Assembly: GCF_017220215.1 (NCBI RefSeq) | Contig: NZ_CP071129.1 | Coordinates: forward strand, 1,302,001 to 1,366,000 | DNA length: 64,000 nt | Direction: 5' to 3' | DNA from: Caballeronia sp. M1242 | Lineage (GTDB): Bacteria; Pseudomonadota; Gammaproteobacteria; Burkholderiales; Burkholderiaceae | In this document: positions 16,624 to 25,125 of the stretch, one piece after another | How the letters are laid out: every line of letters starts with the position of its first letter | Position numbering within the stretch: position 1 is the first letter of the stretch | Position numbers and translations under genes: made by a program | Notes under the pieces: generated by a model | What the model was told of the DNA's origin: nothing | The model's database searches: none | The model's input: only the letters and a program-made list of their open reading frames with translations

Positions 16624-17904
16624 TCAGCGGGCAATACTGTAGCCTATCCGCGCGATCCAGTGATGCCGCTGGTTGTAGTCCAGAATGTCCTCGCCGTAGC
16701 CGTTGAAATAGCTCACGAAGACATAGCCGCCCCACGCGCTGCCGATCAGCTTCGCAAGCGGATAGGTCAGTTGCGAATCGACGCTGCCGTACCAGTGCTT
16801 CGTGCCCTTGCGCAGCGTGGTCGCGAGTTGCCAGCTATCCGGGCTGCCGTATTTCACGAGGAGATCCACGTAGCCGCGATAATCCGCGATATCTTCGTTG
16901 CCGCTCTTCGACAGGTAGTAATAGAACTTCGGCGACAGCGTCAGGTGATTGCTGTTGAGGTCGCCGAAGTCCCAGGTCGGTCGCACGAACGCGATGTTAA
17001 TCGCGCGCGACTCGGGGCCGCTTCGCCCGTTCGACTCATGTCCGATACCCGCCGCCACGCCCATGCGCGTAAAAAGCGGGCTCTTCCAGCCGGTGTCCTG
17101 CACGTAGTAGAACAGCTGCGGCTGATAGCTCGTGTCGCGGAAGGGCGCGGACGGCGCCGACAGATTCCAGATCGACGTCTGCGTGTACGCGAAATACAAG
17201 TTGTCCAGAAAGCCGCGCGAGCGCGGGTCGTCCGGCAGATGCAGCCGGTATTTGAAGCTGAACTGGAACTTGGCGAGATTGTCGCCGTTGCGGCCGTCGG
17301 CGAAGTAGATCGGCTCGAAGGTCGAGAAGCGGCCGGAGAGCATGGTGTCGGTCGTCGTGGTCGGCACGTCCGACGTGTTCGCAACGGCGGCCGCGCTGGC
17401 GAGTTGCGTCGGCGTCGCCGCTTGCGTCTCGCGCTTCTCCGCGGCGACCACCTGCGTCTGATCCTCGCCCCGATTCAGCGTGACGAGCATCGGCGAGGCA
17501 TCGAAGCCCACCGGATCGATCTTGATGGTGCCGCGCGCCGAGTCCGGCCACGGCGCGGAATACCGCACGCGCCGATACTGTCCCGGCACGAGCCGCAGTC
17601 GATCGGGCGTCTTCGGATCGCGCGCGAGGAGGAGCGGCGCGGGCGGCAGATCGCCGTTGGTCAGGCGCACGGTGAGCTGCTTCGGCACGTCCACGGTGAG
17701 CGGCTTCGCGTCGTCGTCGGTGTAGAGCAGCGTCAGTTCGAGCGGCTGCGTGGCCGCCGCTTCGCGCGCCGGTTGCAGCACGGCGACGGTCGCGTGCGCG
17801 GCGGTGCCGATGGAAAGACCCGACGCAAGGCACATGCACCGCAGCGCGCGGCGGGTTCGGAGGTTGAGGGACGGAATCGCAAGCAAACGGGGGCCTGAGG
17901 CCAT
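16624..17904 (-). CDS. pldA: Outer-membrane phospholipase A with N-terminal extension
   Basis: 426-aa OMPLA-family beta-barrel. OMPLA dimerises with calcium when membrane asymmetry is lost and hydrolyses misplaced phospholipids. The active-site triad is complete: His289, Ser291 and Asn303 in GIGHESNGRSGPESRAIN, the exact spacing of E. coli His142-Ser144-Asn156. A signal peptide ends near TAAHA (residue 38). Unlike E. coli OMPLA, about 150 residues lie between the signal peptide and the barrel, forming a likely periplasmic beta domain (40-150) with a Thr/Ala-rich linker. The barrel ends in RIGYSIAR, not the usual terminal Phe or Trp. Confidence 0.9.
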   Translation of the reverse strand: MASGPRLLAIPSLNLRTRRALRCMCLASGLSIGTAAHATVAVLQPAREAAATQPLELTLLYTDDDAKPLTVDVPKQLTVRLTNGDLPPAPLLLARDPKTPDRLRLVPGQYRRVRYSAPWPDSARGTIKIDPVGFDASPMLVTLNRGEDQTQVVAAEKRETQAATPTQLASAAAVANTSDVPTTTTDTMLSGRFSTFEPIYFADGRNGDNLAKFQFSFKYRLHLPDDPRSRGFLDNLYFAYTQTSIWNLSAPSAPFRDTSYQPQLFYYVQDTGWKSPLFTRMGVAAGIGHESNGRSGPESRAINIAFVRPTWDFGDLNSNHLTLSPKFYYYLSKSGNEDIADYRGYVDLLVKYGSPDSWQLATTLRKGTKHWYGSVDSQLTYPLAKLIGSAWGGYVFVSYFNGYGEDILDYNQRHHWIARIGYSIAR

Positions 17905-18058
17905 GTAGTCGGCATCCTGTTGGCAAAGGGGAGATCGTCGGACTGCGGTGTCACTGCGGTCTCATTGAGTCCGACGAAGAGCACGAACTTTCGATCCTAA
18001 CCGGATCACGCCGACCTTGCCCAGACGCCGGCGCTCGCTGTCCCGCGACAGGGAACGT

Positions 18059-19390
18059 TCAGTGGCCCGTCGCCGCTTGCCAGAGCATCGCGGCATTGAG
18101 CGCGACGATCACGCCCGCGCAGCCCCACGACAGCACGAGCGGCACGCGCGCGACGCGCCAGCGGCCCATGAGCCCGGCATCCGAAGCGAAGCGCACGAGC
18201 GGGATTACCGCGAGCGGCAATTGCACGCTCAACACGACCTGCGTGGCGACGAGCAGCGAGTTCGAGCCGTGTTGGCCGAAGCTTGCGACCGCCGCGAGCG
18301 CCGGGCCGATCGCGAGGCCGCGCGTGAGCAGCGCCCGCGCCCACCGCGCCACTTTCAGGTTCAGGAAGCCTTCCATCACGGCCTGGCCGGCGAGCGTGCC
18401 GGTCACCGTCGCGTTGAGTCCGCACGCGAGCAGCGCCGACGCGAACGCAATGCCCGCCCAGTGACTGCCGACGAGCGGCGCGATCAGCCGATGCGCGTCC
18501 GCCAGATCGTCGACTTCGGCGTGGCCGCCCGCGTGGAAGACGGCGGCGGCCACGATCAGCAGCGACGCGTTGACGACGAACGCAATGCCAAGCGACGCGA
18601 ACGTGTCGATGTTCACGCCCTTGAGCGCGTCGCCGATAGCTTCGTCGTCGCGGTCCGCCGCATGGTCCCGAACGAGCGACGAATGCAGATAGAGGTTGTG
18701 CGGCATCACGGTGGCGCCGAGCACGCCGGCCGCGAGCCAGAGCATGCCGGCGTCGCGAATCAGGGCGCGCGGCGGCGCGAAGCCCGCCAGCGCCTCATGC
18801 CACGCCGGATGCGCGAGCGCGAGCTGGATTACGAAGCAGAAGCTCACGAACAAGATCAGCGCGGTCACGGCGCGCTGCAACGGCCGCTTGCCGCGGCTTT
18901 GCAGCGCGAGCATCGCAAACGTGCCGACCGCCGACATCAGCACGCCCACCGTGAGCGAGACGCCGAGCAGCATCTGCAAGGCGACGGCGCTGCCGACTAC
19001 TTCGGCGACGTCGCACGCGATGATCGCGACTTCGCACGCGAGCCACAGCACGATGGTGGTGCGGCGGCTGTAGCGTTCGCGGCAAAGCTGCGCGAGATCG
19101 CGCCCGGTCACGACGCCGACGCGCGAGGCGACCCACTGGAGCAGCATGCCCATCAGGCTCGCGAGCAGCACGACGAAGAGCAGCTGATAGCCGTAACGCG
19201 CGCCGCTGGAAAGCGCCGTCGCCCAGTTGCCGGGGTCCATGTAGCCGACGGCGACGAGCGCGCCGGCTCCGGCGAACGAATACCAGCGGCCGCGCGGCCG
19301 CCGGGGCGGGAGATCGCGCGTGCCGGGGCGGGACGGTGCGCCGGACTTCGAGGCGGAGAGTTGAGCAAGCGCGGACGGGTTGGTGTTCAT
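18059..19390 (-). CDS. mntH: Nramp-family divalent metal transporter
   Basis: 443-aa inner-membrane proton-coupled Mn/Fe importer with about 11 helices. The two metal-site motifs are present: DPGNW in helix 1 (GYMDPGNWATAL) and MPHNLYLHSS in helix 6. Start at 19390 (MNTNPSALA), with GAGG 9-10 nt upstream; a longer open reading is Arg-rich noise. Its 5' region holds a hairpin CTCGGG-CGGTT-CCCGAG close to the start. No clear MntR or Fur box is visible, and no yybP-type manganese riboswitch core was recognised. Confidence 0.92.
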   Translation of the reverse strand: MNTNPSALAQLSASKSGAPSRPGTRDLPPRRPRGRWYSFAGAGALVAVGYMDPGNWATALSSGARYGYQLLFVVLLASLMGMLLQWVASRVGVVTGRDLAQLCRERYSRRTTIVLWLACEVAIIACDVAEVVGSAVALQMLLGVSLTVGVLMSAVGTFAMLALQSRGKRPLQRAVTALILFVSFCFVIQLALAHPAWHEALAGFAPPRALIRDAGMLWLAAGVLGATVMPHNLYLHSSLVRDHAADRDDEAIGDALKGVNIDTFASLGIAFVVNASLLIVAAAVFHAGGHAEVDDLADAHRLIAPLVGSHWAGIAFASALLACGLNATVTGTLAGQAVMEGFLNLKVARWARALLTRGLAIGPALAAVASFGQHGSNSLLVATQVVLSVQLPLAVIPLVRFASDAGLMGRWRVARVPLVLSWGCAGVIVALNAAMLWQAATGH

Positions 19391-19916
19391 GCAGACGGTG
19401 GCCTCGAGGTGCGGTGCGACGGCGCGCTCGGGCGGTTCCCGAGGCCGCCGCAGCAGCGTGCGTGACGGATAAGCGTGACGGATGCCACGACGGCGACGCT
19501 TTCCCGCGACGCACGCTGGTTGATTAAGCAACGACTGTTCCGCTGATCGTTATTCGCGTCCGAAAGCGCCGCGCACCCCTTTTCGCGGCGGATTGAGAAG
19601 GGCACGCGACCGGCGGACGGGCGAACGTCACATGTGATGACATTACTGCGGCCTTTCGGCGCGGCCGAGCCGAAGCGCTTGGTTTTATCCGGTGTCGCGC
19701 GGGGCGATTAGGGGCTAAAATGCGCCCACTTTTGCGGGCGAAGGGTGTTGGCGCCATCGCCCGTGTGCTTTGCGCGACAAGCGGCGCATTATTTTTTGTC
19801 GCACTTCGGTTTAGTGGTAGTTTTCGGGGTTTTACAGGCTGTCGCGGGCCGCTCGACCAGAAGAGGCGTACCGCGTGCGCGATGCCATCGAGAAGTCGGA
19901 ACAAGGGAGAATCGAG
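19391..19916. other. Divergent intergenic region between mntH and potF
   Basis: About 525 bp without a gene. It holds a perfect palindrome TCACATGTGA inside GTCACATGTGATGAC (19627-19641), an inverted repeat AACGA-N12-TCGTT (19531-19552) on the mntH side, and an unusually AT-rich run near 19787-19840 on the potF side. A TAAAAT at 19716-19721 has no matching -35. Any of these could be operator or promoter; I cannot assign them. Confidence 0.45.
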
Positions 19917-21020
19917 ATGAACAACAAACTGGCGAAGCTCGCGGGCGCGCTCGGGTGCGCGGCGATGCTGCTTCCGCTCGGGGCATCGGCGAAAGACACG
20001 CAACTCAACGTGTACAACTGGTCCGACTACATCGCCAAGGACACGATCCCGAACTTCACCAAGCAGACGGGCATCAAGGTGAAGTACGACAACTACGACA
20101 GCGACGACACCCTGCAGGCCAAGCTGCTCACGGGCAACTCGGGCTACGACATCGTCGTGCCGACGAGCAATTACGCCGGCAAGCAGATTGCCGCGAACAT
20201 CTTCTCGCCGCTCGACAAGTCGAAGCTGCCGAACCTGAAGTATCTCGACCCCACGTTGATGCAACTCGTCGCGGGCGCGGACCCCGGCAACAAATTCGCG
20301 GTGCCTTGGGCGTACGGCACGACCGGCCTCGGCTATAACGTCGACAAGGCGAAGCAGATCCTCGGCCCGAACGCTGAACTGAACAACTGGGACATCCTCT
20401 TCAAGCCGGAGAACATCTCGAAGCTGAAGGCCTGCGGCGTGTCCGTGCTCGACGCGCCGGACCAGATGTTCGCGGCCGCGCTGCACTACATCGGCAAGGA
20501 TCCGATGAGCACGAATCCCGCCGACTATCGCGAAGCACTCGCGATGCTGAAGAAGATTCGCCCCTACATCACGCAGTTCAATTCGTCGGGCTATATCAAC
20601 GACATGGTCGGCGGCGACATCTGCTTCACGTACGGCTGGTCCGGCGACGTGGTGATCGCGAAGCACCGCGCCATCGAGGCGAAGAAGCCGTTCAAGATCG
20701 ATTACTACATCCCGAAGGGCGGCGCGCCGATCTGGTTCGACGTGATGGCGATTCCGAAGGACGCGAAGAACAAGGAAGCCGCGCACGAGTGGATCAACTA
20801 CATCGAGACGCCGCAGGTCCATGCCGCGATTACGAACGCTGTGTACTACCCGAGCGCGAATCTGGAAGCGCGCAAATACGTGGACAAGGACGTGGCGAAC
20901 GACCCGGCGGTGTATCCGCCGCAGGACGTCATCAAGACCCTGTTCCTGCTGAAGCCGCTGCCGCCCGAGATCCAGCGTCTGCAGACGCGGCTCTGGACGG
21001 AATTCAAGTCCGGCCGCTAA
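19917..21020 (+). CDS. potF: Periplasmic putrescine-binding protein
   Basis: 367-aa solute-binding protein for a polyamine ABC importer. Signal peptide MNNKLAKLAGALG... ends at GASA (residue 25). Mature start TQLNVYNWSDYIAKDTI is the PotD/PotF hallmark, and GYDIVVPTSNY, VPWAYGTTGLGYN and FTYGWSGDV shape the polyamine cleft. The ATG at 19917 follows AGGGAG at 7-8 nt. The downstream terminator precedes potG, so potF can be made in excess of the membrane parts, a common arrangement for binding proteins. Confidence 0.95.
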   Translation: MNNKLAKLAGALGCAAMLLPLGASAKDTQLNVYNWSDYIAKDTIPNFTKQTGIKVKYDNYDSDDTLQAKLLTGNSGYDIVVPTSNYAGKQIAANIFSPLDKSKLPNLKYLDPTLMQLVAGADPGNKFAVPWAYGTTGLGYNVDKAKQILGPNAELNNWDILFKPENISKLKACGVSVLDAPDQMFAAALHYIGKDPMSTNPADYREALAMLKKIRPYITQFNSSGYINDMVGGDICFTYGWSGDVVIAKHRAIEAKKPFKIDYYIPKGGAPIWFDVMAIPKDAKNKEAAHEWINYIETPQVHAAITNAVYYPSANLEARKYVDKDVANDPAVYPPQDVIKTLFLLKPLPPEIQRLQTRLWTEFKSGR

Positions 21021-21052
21021 GTCGAGAGAACCGGTTATTCATTGAAATGACG

Positions 21053-21080
21053 AAGCCCTCGGACCTCCGGGGGCTTTGTT
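21053..21080 (+). terminator. Attenuating terminator between potF and potG
   Basis: Ten-bp stem AAGCCCTCGG / CCGGGGGCTT with one wobble pair, then TTTGTT. It is placed to lower expression of potGHI relative to potF. Confidence 0.75.
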
Positions 21081-21141
21081 CGTGATTCGTCGGCGAAAGT
21101 GAAAGCGGCGAACCACAGACGCAGGAGTCGAACAGGCAATC

Positions 21142-22314
21142 ATGAGTGAGCAGTCGAGCGCGTTGAAGGCAGCGCCACAATCGGGCCGGCCGCAGCCGGG
21201 CAGTGCGGCGTCCGGTCCGGGCACGGACGACAACTTCGTGCAGGTCGTGAACGTCGTCAAGAAATTCGGCGAGACGGTGGCCGTTCGGGGCGTCGATCTG
21301 TCGGTGAAGAAGGGCGAGCTTTTCGCGCTGCTCGGCAGTTCCGGATGCGGAAAGTCGACGCTGCTGCGCATGCTGGCGGGCCTCGAATCCGTGACGGAAG
21401 GGCAGATCCTGATCGACGGCGAGGACCTCGCGAAGATGCCGCCGTATCGCCGGCCGGTCAACATGATGTTCCAGTCGTACGCGCTCTTTCCGCACATGAG
21501 CGTGGAGTCGAACGTCGCGTTCGGGCTGAAGCAGGAAGGCGTGAAGGGCGGCGAGCTGAAAGACCGCGTGGAGAACGCGCTGCAACTCGTGCAGATGGCG
21601 CAGTTCGCAAAGCGCAAGCCGCATCAGCTTTCCGGCGGCCAGCAGCAGCGCGTGGCGCTCGCGCGCAGTCTCGTCAAGCGTCCGAAGCTGCTGCTGCTCG
21701 ACGAGCCGATGTCCGCGCTCGACAAGCAGATTCGCCAGCGCACGCAGATGGAGCTCGTGAACATTCTCGACAAGGTCGGCGTCACCTGCATCATGGTCAC
21801 GCACGATCAGGAAGAAGCGATGACCATGGCGAACCGCCTCGCCGTGATGAGCGAAGGCCGCATCGTGCAGCTCGGCACGCCGCACGATGTCTACGAGTAT
21901 CCGAACACGCGTTTCTCGGCGCAGTTCATCGGCTCGACGAATCTCTTCGACGGCACCGTGGTCGAAGACGAGCCGGACCACATTTTCGTCGAATCGGCGG
22001 AACTGCCGGTGCGCCTGTACGTGAGCCACGGCATCACCGGGCCGCTCGGCATGCCGGTGACCATTTCCGTGCGCCCCGAGCGCATCGCGCTCACGCGCAA
22101 GCCGCCCGAAGGCACATTCAACTGGGGCCGCGGCAAGATCAGCAACATCGCGTACATGGGCGGCTACACGCTCTATCACGTGACGTTGGAAAGCGGCAAA
22201 ACCGTGGTCGCGAATCTGTCCAGCCTCGCGATCGGCGAAATCGAATCGCCGACTTTCGACGACGAAGTCTACGTGCGCTGGAGCGCGTCGGCGGGCGTGG
22301 TGCTGACGTCATGA
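21142..22314 (+). CDS. potG: Polyamine ABC transporter ATPase
   Basis: 390-aa cytoplasmic ATPase of the spermidine/putrescine importer. Walker A GSSGCGKST near residue 65, Q-loop FQSYALFPHMSV, signature [13 protein letters not shown], Walker B LLLLDEPMSALD, and a C-terminal TOBE domain from about 300 that senses substrate loading in this family. The 30 N-terminal residues are Pro/Ser-rich. Its TGA overlaps the potH ATG. Confidence 0.95.
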   Translation: MSEQSSALKAAPQSGRPQPGSAASGPGTDDNFVQVVNVVKKFGETVAVRGVDLSVKKGELFALLGSSGCGKSTLLRMLAGLESVTEGQILIDGEDLAKMPPYRRPVNMMFQSYALFPHMSVESNVAFGLKQEGVKGGELKDRVENALQLVQMAQFAKRKPHQLSGGQQQRVALARSLVKRPKLLLLDEPMSALDKQIRQRTQMELVNILDKVGVTCIMVTHDQEEAMTMANRLAVMSEGRIVQLGTPHDVYEYPNTRFSAQFIGSTNLFDGTVVEDEPDHIFVESAELPVRLYVSHGITGPLGMPVTISVRPERIALTRKPPEGTFNWGRGKISNIAYMGGYTLYHVTLESGKTVVANLSSLAIGEIESPTFDDEVYVRWSASAGVVLTS

Positions 22315-23219
22315 TGATGAACGTGCTCAAGCGCATCGGCGTGAGCGGGCGCACCGCGGTTATCGCCGGACCGTATCTGTGGCTGTTGCTGCTGTTCTTC
22401 GTGCCGTTCCTGCTGGTCGTGAAGATCAGCTTCGCGGACAGCGAACTCGGCATTCCGCCGTACACGCAACTCGTCGCGATGAAAGACGGCGTGATGAACA
22501 TCGCGCTGGATTTCTCGCACTACGCGTTCCTGTTGACGGACAGCCTGTACTTCGCGACCTACATGAATTCGCTGCTGGTCGCGGCTGTGTCGACGGTGCT
22601 GTGTCTCCTGATCGGCTATCCGATGGCGTATTACATCGCGCGTTCGAATCCGGCCACGCGCAACGTGCTGATGATGGCCGTGATGCTGCCGTTCTGGACG
22701 TCGTTCCTGATTCGCGTGTACGCGTGGATCGGCATCCTGAAGAACAACGGACTCCTGAATAACTTCCTGATGTCGATCGGCCTGATTCATACGCCGATCG
22801 AGCTATACCACACGAATATCGCGGTCTATATCGGCATGGTGTATTCGTATCTGCCGTTTCTCGTCATGCCGCTCTACGCGCATCTCGTGAAAATGGACCT
22901 GACCTTGCTCGAAGCCGCCTACGATCTCGGCGCAAAGCCGTGGAAGGCATTCGTGCAGATCACGCTGCCGCTGTCGAAGAACGGCATCATCGCGGGATGC
23001 CTGCTCGTGTTCATTCCGGCGGTGGGCGAGTACGTGATTCCGGAACTGCTCGGCGGCGCGGATACGCTGATGATCGGCCGCGTCATGTGGAACGAGTTCT
23101 TCGATAACGCCGACTGGCCGATGGCTTCGGCCGTCACCTGCGCGATGGTCCTGCTGCTGCTCGTGCCGATGGCGCTTTTCCAGCACTTCCAGGCGAAGCA
23201 ACTGGAGGAAAACCGATGA
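22311..23219 (+). CDS. potH: Polyamine ABC transporter permease
   Basis: 302-aa inner-membrane permease with six predicted helices. The BPD-transporter EAA loop is EAAYDLGAKPWKAFVQITLPLSKNGI in the family register, which contacts PotG. Three ATG codons in a row open the gene; the first overlaps the potG stop (ATGA), so translation is coupled and the exact start is uncertain by two residues. It ends with an ATGA overlap into potI. Confidence 0.95.
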   Translation: MMMNVLKRIGVSGRTAVIAGPYLWLLLLFFVPFLLVVKISFADSELGIPPYTQLVAMKDGVMNIALDFSHYAFLLTDSLYFATYMNSLLVAAVSTVLCLLIGYPMAYYIARSNPATRNVLMMAVMLPFWTSFLIRVYAWIGILKNNGLLNNFLMSIGLIHTPIELYHTNIAVYIGMVYSYLPFLVMPLYAHLVKMDLTLLEAAYDLGAKPWKAFVQITLPLSKNGIIAGCLLVFIPAVGEYVIPELLGGADTLMIGRVMWNEFFDNADWPMASAVTCAMVLLLLVPMALFQHFQAKQLEENR

Positions 23220-24037
23220 TCAAGCCGAGCCGTTCGCTGCAAATCACGGCGTTGGGAATCGGGTTCGCGTTTCTGTATATCCCGATCATCAGCCTCGTCG
23301 TGTACTCGTTCAACGACTCGCCGCTCGTCACCGTGTGGACCGAGTTCTCGCTGAAGTGGTACCGCGCGCTATGGTCCGACGACGAACTGATCAACGCCGC
23401 GTGGCTGTCGCTGCGCATCGCGTTTCTGACGGCGTGCGCGTCGGTCGTCATCGGCACATGGGCGGGCTTCGTGCTCGCGCGCATGGGGCGCTTTCGCGGC
23501 TTCACGCTGTACACCGGCATGATCAACGCGCCGCTCGTGATTCCCGAAGTCATTCAGGGCATCTCGCTGCTGCTGCTTTTCGTCGAAATGGCGAAGCTGA
23601 TCGGCTGGCCGGCGGGGCGCGGGATCTTCACCATCTGGATCGGGCATGTGATGCTGTGCATCTCGTATGTCGCGATTATCGTGGAATCGCGTGTGCGGGA
23701 ACTGAATCCGTCGCTCGAGGAAGCCGCGCTTGATCTCGGCGCGACGCCGCTGCGCGTGTTCTTCTCCATCACGCTGCCGCTCATCTCGCAGGCGCTCGTC
23801 GCGGGCTGGCTGCTGTCGTTCACGCTGTCCATCGACGACCTCGTGCTGTCGGCGTTCCTGTCCGGACCGGGATCGACGACACTGCCGCTCGTCGTGTTTT
23901 CGCGCGTGCGTCTCGGCCTGAATCCGGAGATGAATGCGTTGGCGACGCTCTTTATCGCGCTGGTGACGGTGGGGGTGATCGCGGCGAATGTCTTTATGCA
24001 GCGCAGCGAGCGGCGGCGGCTCGCGGCGGTGAGTTGA
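23216..24037 (+). CDS. potI: Polyamine ABC transporter permease
   Basis: 273-aa second permease of the importer with six helices. EAA loop EEAALDLGATPLRVFFSITLPL lies near residue 165. SFNDSPLVTVWTEFSLKWY after helix 1 is typical of PotI/PotC. It overlaps potH by 4 nt and completes the potFGHI set. Confidence 0.95.
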   Translation: MIKPSRSLQITALGIGFAFLYIPIISLVVYSFNDSPLVTVWTEFSLKWYRALWSDDELINAAWLSLRIAFLTACASVVIGTWAGFVLARMGRFRGFTLYTGMINAPLVIPEVIQGISLLLLFVEMAKLIGWPAGRGIFTIWIGHVMLCISYVAIIVESRVRELNPSLEEAALDLGATPLRVFFSITLPLISQALVAGWLLSFTLSIDDLVLSAFLSGPGSTTLPLVVFSRVRLGLNPEMNALATLFIALVTVGVIAANVFMQRSERRRLAAVS

Positions 24038-24060
24038 TGCGTTCACGCGTGCGAGCGTAA

Positions 24061-24084
24061 AAACGGCCCCGAAAGGGGCCGTTT
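24061..24084. terminator. Bidirectional terminator after potI
   Basis: Perfect 10-bp stem AAACGGCCCC / GGGGCCGTTT with a GAAA tetraloop, between convergent potI and the dehydratase gene. Confidence 0.88.
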
Positions 24085-24089
24085 GCACA

Positions 24090-25094
24090 TCAGGGCGTGG
24101 CGATATGCTTCGCGAACGTGTCGGCGTCGGTGTTGGTCCCGCAGAGCAGCAGGCCGACGCGCTTGCCTTGCAGCGTCTCGCGCAACGGGCCGAGCAGGGC
24201 GGCGGTGGACGCCGCGCACGCCGGCTCGACCGCCAGCTTGAGTTCGCTGAACAACTGGCGCATGCCGTTGCGCAACTCGCTGTCCGACACGGTCACGACG
24301 GCGTCGATATGACGGCGGCACAGCTCGTAGCTGTACTGCTCGGTATGCGGGGCCATCAGCGAATCGGCGATGCTGTGCATCGCGCCCATCTTCACCGTAT
24401 GGTTGGCCGCGAAGCTGCGGCTCATCGCATCCGATCCTTCCGGCTCCACGCCGTACACGTGCAGCGCGGGATTCGCGAGGCGCATCGCGGTCGAGACGCC
24501 CGCCGCGAGCCCGCCGCCGCCGATCGGCACGATGACCGCATCCAGATCGGGCGCCTGCGACGTCCACTCATAGCCGAGCGTCGCGGTGCCGAGCACCGTG
24601 CGGTAGCCGTTAAACGGATGGATGAACACGCGTCCTTCTTCCGCTTCGACGCGCCGCACGACTTCGAATGCTTCAGCGACGTTTTCCGCGAACACGATGT
24701 CCGCGCCGAAGCGCCGGCACAACTCGACGCGCGCCGGGTTCGCCGTCTTGATGATGACGACCTTTGCGCCGACGCCCATGCGCTGCGCCGCGTACGCGAC
24801 CGCGACCGCGTGATTGCCCGCCGACACGCAGGTGACGCCCGCGGCACGCTCGCTCTCGGTCAGCGCGAGGATGTTCGAGAACGCGCCGCGCGCCTTAAAT
24901 GTGCCGCTTGCCTGCAACAGCTCGAACTTGAACGTGACGGGCGTGCCTTCCAGCTTCGGAAAGTCGTGCCGCTCGAAAACCGGCGTGCGCGCGACCCAAG
25001 GCGCGAGCGCCATATGCTGTTCGGCGATCTCGTCGAGCGTCGGGATCGGCGTGCCGTCGATCGTGTTGTCGGTAGGCTGTATCGCGCTGGACAT
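24090..25094 (-). CDS. Serine/threonine dehydratase (catabolic type)
   Basis: 334-aa fold-type II PLP enzyme that deaminates threonine and/or serine to the 2-oxo acid. The PLP lysine is Lys67 in SGTFKARGAFSN; the asparagine loop is SAGNHAVAVAYA; the phosphate loop is PIGGGGLAAGV. There is no C-terminal ACT-like regulatory domain, so it is not the isoleucine-feedback IlvA form but resembles TdcB or a serine racemase/dehydratase. The asparagine loop reads SAGNHA where SxGNHA/GA is normal. It ends the argE-dehydratase pair, 31 nt apart on the same strand. Confidence 0.9.
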   Translation of the reverse strand: MSSAIQPTDNTIDGTPIPTLDEIAEQHMALAPWVARTPVFERHDFPKLEGTPVTFKFELLQASGTFKARGAFSNILALTESERAAGVTCVSAGNHAVAVAYAAQRMGVGAKVVIIKTANPARVELCRRFGADIVFAENVAEAFEVVRRVEAEEGRVFIHPFNGYRTVLGTATLGYEWTSQAPDLDAVIVPIGGGGLAAGVSTAMRLANPALHVYGVEPEGSDAMSRSFAANHTVKMGAMHSIADSLMAPHTEQYSYELCRRHIDAVVTVSDSELRNGMRQLFSELKLAVEPACAASTAALLGPLRETLQGKRVGLLLCGTNTDADTFAKHIATP

Positions 25095-25125
25095 GGCGTG
25101 CAATGCGTTTTCCGATGAAAGCGGG

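Noticed and set aside
19391..19500. A manganese (yybP-ykoY) riboswitch in front of mntH
   Set aside because: A hairpin is present near the start codon, but the conserved core of the riboswitch was not found.
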